Origin: Endomicrobiia bacterium
Lineage (GTDB): Bacteria > Elusimicrobiota > Endomicrobiia > DTEH01
NCBI GenBank assembly: GCA_025059805.1
Contig: JANXDG010000065.1
Span: forward strand, 67,234-124,534
Direction of reading: 5' to 3'
DNA: 57,301 bases
Shown here piece after piece: positions 54,701-57,301 of this stretch (within the stretch, counting starts at the first letter, position 1; every line of letters begins with the position of its first letter). Below the pieces are notes generated by a model, which saw only the letters and a program-made list of their open reading frames with translations, searched no databases and had not been told where the DNA came from. The position numbers were made by a program, and so were the translations under genes.

Positions 54701-57301
54701 CACAGAGAAACTGGCTGGTGGTCCTGGCTGTACATTAATATATGTATATAACGGACCATGTTCACCTTCCTCACCACTTCTGTTCGGATTAGGATCGCAA
54801 GCACGTTCTGAAGATATTATAGTATTGAGCGGGTTAGTTTGATATGTTTTAATCCATCTTTGTCCTGCTTTTTTCAAAACTATACCTGTAAATAATCTTT
54901 CACCCTGGTCCGAGATTACCCAAGTATATTCTGCTGGCAATTCCGGATTTTGTGGTGGTGGGAAGTTCTCACCTTCAAACTTTACTTTGCGGCCAACGTA
55001 GTTCTCCCAGTTAATACCAGTAGAAACTAAATTACAATACTGATCCCTGAGCTGAACTTTTGCTGAGAAACCAGTACCAGCAACAACTGTTTGTGGATAT
55101 TCAACTATATGCATATGATGAACAACAGCAGGCCATATACGTATAAACGAAGATGTGCCTGAAGAGTAGTGTGGAACTTCGCCATCAATATCAACAGCTG
55201 TAAGTGTCCACGAAGAAGTAGCGTGTAACGGTACTAATGTAAAATTATTCGCACCGTCAATCAAAACTTTAGGTGAAGGTTCAGAATCTTTTGGATCCCA
55301 GGTAACGATACCAACATTTGGCATTGGCCAGCCACTTCGTACACGGTTGTTGTAGTCATCAACAAGATAAACTGTCGCAACAAAACTTTGTCCCGCAATA
55401 TAATCTTGTACTTGTCCTGTCTTACCGTAAGGAGAACCCTGGACAAAAGTTTCGTTTGGTACTAGCACCAATAATTTTGTAGGTGTTGACGGGACAACAG
55501 TAAATAACGGTGATGTGTCAGGCTGATACTGCGGATCTATACCATCAATATCTTCTGCAACGAGATAATGCCAAGTTGCTGCTGTTCTTAAAGTTATTGG
55601 GAATATACCTTGACCTGAAACTAACGGTTCCGTTGAAGGCTCTATATCAAACGGGTCTGCGGTACGTACCGCAACCTGTGGTTGTGGTGACACATCCGTA
55701 ACTAAGTTGTAATACGAATCTACCAATCTCACAGTAGCGTACCATAGTTGTCCCGCTGTAAAAGTCAATGGTGCACCTGATTTACCGTACGGAGCAATAT
55801 TGTGCTTACCAGGAACTGGTGTTTCACCGGGAAGTATTAATTGTAATTTTACAGCATTTGCAGGTTTTACAGTAAATGTTGTAACAGCAAGATCCTGTGG
55901 GTTCGCAGGATATTCTTGATAAAGTGGTGGAATACCATCAACATCGCGTACTCTTAAGTAATGAGTTGCTGCTGTAACCAAAGTAAAATTAAAGATTTGT
56001 TTCCCGGTAGGTTCAACATCTCTTGGTGGTGGTTCACTATCATAATTATCAAGTGGTGAATCTGCCTGTAATGTAACTGATATACCAGGTACTGGATTAA
56101 AATACGCATCTGTTATTGCACATATAACCTGGAATTCCTGTCCTGCAACTAAAACTTGAGGTATACCTGTTTTACCTCGTGGATGGCCACCTGTAAGTGT
56201 TTGTCCTGGTAATACAAGTAACAATTTTTGTGGTGTACCCGGCTCTACAAAAATACTTTGTGTCCTACCTAAAGAAAGTGTTGGGTCAACACCATCAATA
56301 TCTTCTACATAAACAGTTTTATCCGCAGTGAATGATGATGCTGAAACCAAAGTTACTGGTACAACTGCTGATGAATAAATCACAAACTGAGTATTATTTG
56401 ATGGTGAATACAAATCATTAGTGTTAACCTGTACAGTAGCACCACTTGACAGATAAGATAGGTTCCAATACTCATCTGTTATTCTTATAACAGTGTTGAA
56501 ACTAACACCTGCAGTTTGGTTAGATGGCGTACCTTGTTTGCCACCTGTCACTGAACCTGGTACATACGGTGGCCTACCAGGATCGTAAGTTTCACCTGGA
56601 GCACAAATATGTAGTTTCTTAGGAACATTAGCTTGAACCGGTATTAAAGAGGAGGTATGTGATTGTAAATTAGGAGAATTAGGATCATTATCAATAGCAG
56701 TTACTGTTTGTGATTTTGCAGTCCTAAAGTCAATATTAGCAGTTGCTACACCACCTACCATAGTTCTAGCACCAGGGTCTGTATCATACTGATCTGATGT
56801 AATAAATGTTATTGTTTGTGTCACTGTGGATACAAAATTATACCAGTTATCAACTGCATAAACTGTTACCTGGAAGGGCACGCCTGCGGTTTGTGTTGTA
56901 ACAGCAACATTTGTCCTACCAACAGGTTCAACATTCCATTTACCATTAACCTGTTGTTGTGGCGGTACAACAACAAGTAGTCTTGTTGGTACATTTGGTA
57001 TAACAGGTACTTCTGACGATATACCCATTGTATAACCACCACCTGAAACTGTTATCGTAACTGAAGATGCGGTAACAAGTGTGATAGCAAACAATCTTTG
57101 ACCATTAACAAGGGTTAGTGCGGTAGGATGCGTATCATACGGATCTGATGTCCAGACTGAAACAAGTGGCATTGGTCCTTCTTTTACTCTGTTCCAGTAA
57201 GCATCGCAAAGGTTTACTTTAATTGTAAAACCTACACCTGCGGTTTGTGTTTTGACTGAACCACTTCTTCCAAAAGATGAACCTGGATTTTCAACTTCAT
57301 C
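45398..57301 (-). CDS. giant modular surface/secreted protein, N-terminus outside window
   Basis: At least 3967 residues of one uninterrupted frame, open to the window edge, so the start is not visible. In N-to-C order: about 13 degenerate Ig-like repeats (57301-52380), each with AG..F-type and D.Y.N.V-type motifs; eight modules of roughly 170-195 residues (52000-46900), each with a D-x-[DN]-x-[DN]-G-like calcium loop; an Asp-rich tract (46890-46586); an FN3-like domain interrupted by an insert; a second FN3 domain (46065-45735); and a FlgD/T9SS-like C-terminal domain with SNYPNPVDTR and ending KIGVVR. A 70-90 residue mini-domain is inserted at four places. The gene appears richer in GC than its neighbours. 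Function is unknown: adhesin, S-layer-like or filament protein are all possible. No catalytic domain is visible. Confidence 0.9.
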   Translation of the reverse strand, partial: DEVENPGSSFGRSGSVKTQTAGVGFTIKVNLCDAYWNRVKEGPMPLVSVWTSDPYDTHPTALTLVNGQRLFAITLVTASSVTITVSGGGYTMGISSEVPVIPNVPTRLLVVVPPQQQVNGKWNVEPVGRTNVAVTTQTAGVPFQVTVYAVDNWYNFVSTVTQTITFITSDQYDTDPGARTMVGGVATANIDFRTAKSQTVTAIDNDPNSPNLQSHTSSLIPVQANVPKKLHICAPGETYDPGRPPYVPGSVTGGKQGTPSNQTAGVSFNTVIRITDEYWNLSYLSSGATVQVNTNDLYSPSNNTQFVIYSSAVVPVTLVSASSFTADKTVYVEDIDGVDPTLSLGRTQSIFVEPGTPQKLLLVLPGQTLTGGHPRGKTGIPQVLVAGQEFQVICAITDAYFNPVPGISVTLQADSPLDNYDSEPPPRDVEPTGKQIFNFTLVTAATHYLRVRDVDGIPPLYQEYPANPQDLAVTTFTVKPANAVKLQLILPGETPVPGKHNIAPYGKSGAPLTFTAGQLWYATVRLVDSYYNLVTDVSPQPQVAVRTADPFDIEPSTEPLVSGQGIFPITLRTAATWHYLVAEDIDGIDPQYQPDTSPLFTVVPSTPTKLLVLVPNETFVQGSPYGKTGQVQDYIAGQSFVATVYLVDDYNNRVRSGWPMPNVGIVTWDPKDSEPSPKVLIDGANNFTLVPLHATSSWTLTAVDIDGEVPHYSSGTSSFIRIWPAVVHHMHIVEYPQTVVAGTGFSAKVQLRDQYCNLVSTGINWENYVGRKVKFEGENFPPPQNPELPAEYTWVISDQGERLFTGIVLKKAGQRWIKTYQTNPLNTIISSERACDPNPNRSGEEGEHGPLYTYINVQPGPPASFSVIESTATAGTEFYTYEVKVPAGTRADWGKLQVIAYLSDAYANIVPSSGVPVSIEVIDVIGSTGVVSYTSPASDSNPPVPVTYAITDSSGAVGLNPPLYYYISNKLDDSAKVKFSTGTITGTTRKITTIGGTPYRLVALNPPSELVAGNETPYVIIQRRDEFDNPTYQGDTWAQLATNSRARLQQPQRNWDFRSAPGADNTLGPDYVIWFYNSIKSTSIAIIYYDEMSSIPEGEDGRPSSGKWTIQAQAFGENPARWAQFDILVRPDEITKAAFDNPQRKLTAGSPKEYTAIGPGPNSLEFEVELQDRWDNPVRTTYTVTVILSSVRQSSRFNDSYSFSLSSRTIGGPAYGTPPSFETPITSFTIQAGDYFRRFYYLDTNTSENYGVQTTTYPVIFATPIGQKGDGTPWAAAQQSVLIMPDRIRRLGIYGKYSIPPDPNYIQTLTAGVTSQAMMVTTEDFYGNIAPILEADLSGDNPRRIRIISSSTGSVLFAIPSTSSWTNAEGIAYFRLGDRTTTFYIIDTLATVRYGVYDTTHTLVANTIVNPGMWTIGVRGYRVVPNIAHHPLVVTPSRRLIAGTTIQFDGTGSDISTMTVSAKGGRMTIRKHGQPVFTGITVEIRDMFENVTISTENIILSVEVLDSPQAYGSIDPTQDLDGAGWTLMTGGGNLLSVLIPAGNDSGTFYYFDTIAGSHTMKISGRTASGRTLVPMYQQHYITPAPIRYFTIHHPFTLSNPLRVHEPGLLTVKARDRFGNVASGDPINGQWYEGTILFSHSGNPEKVTLKDAISMTTYYTFVKSDAGVYNRLQIIDQIQETLKVFVTDYATINLPDEDPNKIYGYTNDIMREVPVRSDGDVVTCGIVVEPADLVPVPYGDPDNPLSTCDDSYSKKQELLEGTIYQGKTALFQGDGNTYEKPAPVPLLRLNLRVLPQQVAESATWTQLRVDKKGTALPQDVWIGLYYDANGDGKFQGETVLGGTPQDPLVKVGQYDAISNAWHFTGMSEFISNVSKNYFLCVRISTIATHGTYLGLEINNHNYLTMVGVARVAANNFVIFTDTSAIKREEAKVYCVAEDIAASVETTRSTTVYQGQPNAGMLRIKVWTKEYTAYLNGFKITRTGTGTDTDVRGVALFLDDNGTGDPRQGDGIFQPALDTRVSPWVMFSTRAAVVYLNRVYELTTSTVTFFVSYKIADSAYINKTHGAAIVDSADVRLGEGVVLPIPGYYSTLVTVIPTSDEMTLVDYNKTAPNNFSIPGAATQGDVNVVVARLTLQTMQRTAMWTGLKLDRYNPNKVNNPEDIENIKVWFDSDGNGLFNPLIDTIVSPTDRKYTFPVTTLAVDISSTATTIYVNDVSKLVLSPITDFSPFPETPGRIILSDGSENLEVIYFSGVDRQLNALTGCIRGQEGTTARYHPAGAKVSGQAIIWILGNYMDLGPYRVGQEITSEYPKDYFVTVDINYLAKVHEASQLGISIKSTNYLAVVEPDFVSNRFGIIGAKPAGKSESGIGTIMEYADAVTFRFVDISTEVVSYLQQGRTNIPLASVVVYTNKSEAWWNQINVYGKGTSTDNNLLTDEIKYIKVWYDKNNNGALNTDVDICIATATFGNVGRPLMSQIIFPVSPKIITVDRATSERVSQRYFITVDIQEEAYPEQTFGIEISGPTDISVSLPNYVDTSSSTIPFSGILRTIIPSPRMVTVDSESMLLNSLNYVIIGAVKLANNISAADKYIPLNISPVSLNLPSSGYAVINNEIIRYEGIDNGGLRNVQRGVEGSFATSHPSGSTVGFSVLQGLKNLPMFKLTMYCSGFQVQLPTIKFTRVQPSPLNGDDADITAIKVWKDNGDGILNRDPQTGYVSPDVEIFMGQGKFGRGIDPAGFATISLNDPTYNKGYALITTTPTIYWVTADISPAAKFTHPQIANLNEVFGLRITLPSDFRLAPEEAGHWVSTATTSGTPAFPINSPVHAIVPTVDTLIVQGEGILPPGVYQNQQNVGVLRLNFKSNKNSVAIKRIKVSMVGTAVDGDISLVKIWRDRNNNAVFDIEDTTRTATGEYPGLLSFGTDRLSDKTVDIELKTPLVVDDSPGGVNVFVSFDIAEFARLFSKFYVSIPEENYITVEVPDNISFVVKPVQSGETTIYEAASQVIARVYNYAKDIAGLGGTFQAEHNVPVLRIKMRTDVAQSRWTRIRLEKIGSSADPAYPYGRNFDVEYVKIFKDANFNDQLDAMDTLINEIQSELVLSISSTTSTPFLMVIKSSVSPTGSFPVNQPQLWVKVNDEVFEYTHLTTVTISGVTYPALYVTKRAHVGTHAAYHPAGSTVRKCDMFYLNDDLNRQKEVALVQPQLISPTPQTYFVAYDIGENAIAGNAVGVKLIGKEAITIEYPNTTSSQLEIEQDFAGSNVQNSVYPYETSLIRINPVTLTIIGESVAPVQVPQRTENVPFMLVTAKTDRNYIRINKIHVKQIGTVETPAAVGGLGQGDLSSISIWLDNGDGFFSPTLDVLISSITHGTIDFSAGAARFKLPAKGLYVSTAPVRFFIVGNIGKTDFAGYSTKNHYVGVELSSFRSIDLTPQTAESAITNKFPYKSSLVLILDEFAPQILPKWSVLVHKKVWANPFGDGYPAVDVDNDGKPDKQMRNGEVFIDVDNDGTNDLEDLDGDGVKDDVDLVGDGKPSIDMTGDGFLDIDMNCDGKPDSVLADINGDTIPEIDLSRDGTIDWGYVPERWTNRTTQLFAQWRHVANVVDYRVGVGNTANKNNLTESFAPGGWLSTNKAPRYTVTNLSLQAAKVTRLLKSVSRFDTPPFDLYVESTDGFPAEKSDIYVGGEIMYYETKSENSFRITQRAKYETQAQDHPAYTRVTNQGVYYRVHGVGTEGVTGPAVQLMIYRVDITPPSAPTKPVSDYDRLGREITEGVYTIEWSPAADAESGIMGYEIQERVDTNPVWKTIRFVAGSRTSFVIGNSDTPDNKPREKGHFYYYRIRAKNYAGSYSPWSEISNGVCTGLPEQVISQVSNYPNPVDTRLGGEEGKTWIVYVLNQDAEVTITLYDLLGYKVQEWTFKPGQEGGKRGANKVPPEGWDGTNAAGQKVAKGGYIAQIKVKSSKGVITAIRKIGVVR
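45735..46065 (-). other. fibronectin type III domain in the giant protein
   Basis: The segment from PPSAPTKP to WSEISNGV has the FN3 pattern: TIEWSPAADAESGIMGYEIQE, then YYYRIRAKNYAGSYSPWS. It stands directly before the C-terminal domain. Confidence 0.75.
46160..46392 (-). repeat. mini-domain insert, copy 4 (inside an FN3-like domain)
   Basis: About 75 residues inserted between an FN3 strand ending YTVTNLSL and the next strand YYRVHGVG. The core (46167-46217) reads RAKYETQAQDHPAYTRV, aligned without gaps to the other three copies. Before it stands IYVGGEIMYYE, the shared E-x-x-x-Y element. Confidence 0.65.
46586..46890 (-). repeat. Asp-rich calcium-binding tract (thrombospondin-3/dockerin-like)
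   Basis: Eight consecutive D-rich loops of 9-13 residues: DVDNDGKPD, DVDNDGTND, DLDGDGVKD, DLVGDGKPS, DMTGDGFLD, DMNCDGKPD, DINGDTIPE, DLSRDGTID. The pattern D-x-[DN]-x-D-G is that of Ca2+-binding thrombospondin type-3 repeats. It separates the modular region from the FN3 part and probably stiffens on Ca2+ binding. Confidence 0.8.
47768..48025 (-). repeat. mini-domain insert, copy 3 (inside calcium-loop module 7)
   Basis: About 85 residues inserted after the loop IFKDANFNDQL and DTLINEIQSEL, before TYFVAYDIGE. The core (47780-47830) reads RAHVGTHAAYHPAGSTV. The shared upstream element is WVKVNDEVFEY. It is inserted at the same place in the module as copy 1. Confidence 0.7.
49360..49580 (-). 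repeat. mini-domain insert, copy 2 (start of module 5)
   Basis: About 75 residues between VDSESMLLNSLNY and the module strand MFKLTMYCSGF. The core (49373-49423) reads RGVEGSFATSHPSGSTV, with YAVINNEIIRYEG before it. Here the insertion point is near the N-terminal edge of the module, unlike copies 1 and 3. Confidence 0.7.
50450..50715 (-). repeat. mini-domain insert, copy 1 (inside calcium-loop module 3)
   Basis: About 88 residues after VWFDSDGNGLF and before YFVTVDIN. The core (50462-50512) reads RGQEGTTARYHPAGAKV. Upstream are ISSTATTIYVNDVSKL and IILSDGSENLEVIYFSG. The motif resembles, from memory, short modules of phage tail and baseplate proteins. Confidence 0.7.
52380..57301 (-). repeat. 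about 13 tandem degenerate Ig-like repeats
   Basis: Units recur every 316-393 bases in the first seven copies, marked by an AG-x-x-F motif with D-x-Y-x-N, for example near 57240, 56890, 56510, 56150, 55757, 55396 and 55080. The first copies also share a GKTG lead, a D-x-x-D-x-x-P block and an [AE]-D-[IV]-D-G-x-x-P block. Later copies (near 54678, 54262, 53856, 53368, 52972, 52480) are longer and more divergent. This resembles tandem duplication with decay toward the C-terminus. Confidence 0.75.

Noticed and set aside
55261-55446. 61-codon minus-strand frame inside the giant gene
   Set aside because: It is out of frame relative to the giant gene, whose repeats are continuous there.
45398-57301. 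Phage tail protein or prophage, suggested by the mini-domain motif
   Set aside because: No capsid, terminase, integrase or tail-assembly genes are present, and neighbours are housekeeping genes. FN3, Ca loops and the FlgD-like tail fit a cellular surface protein.
45398-57301. Tandem repeats as a CRISPR array
   Set aside because: The repeats are protein-level, long and degenerate, with no short identical direct repeats or spacers.

Overview
The window reads as chromosomal DNA of an uncultivated, anaerobic, Gram-negative-type (diderm) bacterium with low GC, roughly one third by eye outside the giant gene. The diderm inference rests on Kdo synthesis (kdsB, kdsC, kdsD), the LPS export genes lptA/lptB/lptC and a lipid A acyltransferase. 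The anaerobe inference rests on a four-subunit pyruvate:ferredoxin oxidoreductase, a clostridial-type ferredoxin and a full Rnf complex. Gene content and the giant repeat protein with a FlgD/T9SS-like tail suggest a candidate phylum such as Elusimicrobiota, Omnitrophota or Desantisbacteria. That placement is a low-confidence inference. All 54 recognised genes lie on the minus strand, so transcription runs from high to low coordinates. No RNA gene, CRISPR array, insertion sequence or phage gene was seen, and no gene-free stretch exceeds about 204 bases.

Layout in the direction of transcription. (1) 57301-45398: the C-terminal part of one enormous surface-type protein, at least 3967 residues in the window, made of degenerate Ig-like repeats, eight larger modules each with a Ca-type loop, an Asp-rich Ca tract, two FN3-like domains and a FlgD/T9SS-like tail. 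(2) 45193-41537: secreted cyclophilin, dnaJ, rsmE, mtaB. (3) 41379-33061: acyl-CoA dehydrogenase, ymdB, xseA, a zinc-ribbon membrane protein, then kdsD-kdsC-lpxL-lptC-lptA-lptB-hpf. (4) 33029-24330: a sugar-phosphotransferase and regulation block: ptsN, rapZ, yvcK, mannose-family EIIA and EIIB, a GH57 glucanotransferase, EIIC, EIID, HPr and EI. (5) 24264-15504: lepA, radA, aroC-aroK-aroB, an Xaa-Pro peptidase, efp and a glycosyltransferase. (6) 15394-7138: ferredoxin, porCDAB, rnfCDGEAB. (7) 7078-1: rpsB-tsf-pyrH-frr-uppS-cdsA-dxr-rseP-kdsB.

How the genes fit together. Pyruvate oxidation by Por would reduce ferredoxin, and Rnf would re-oxidise it with NAD+ while pumping Na+ or H+; the genes are arranged as one unit. 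The PTS block contains every protein needed to phosphorylate a mannose-type sugar, plus the nitrogen-type EIIA and two regulators of amino-sugar and envelope metabolism (RapZ, YvcK), and it directly follows LPS transport. Its gene order merges the proteobacterial lptB-hpf-ptsN-rapZ layout (without rpoN) with the Firmicutes rapZ-yvcK pair. Spacing is very tight, with many 4-base ATGA overlaps, so long polycistronic transcripts are likely.

The most unusual element is inside the giant protein. A small domain of about 70-90 residues, whose 17-residue core aligns without gaps in all four copies, is nested in loops of two different host folds.
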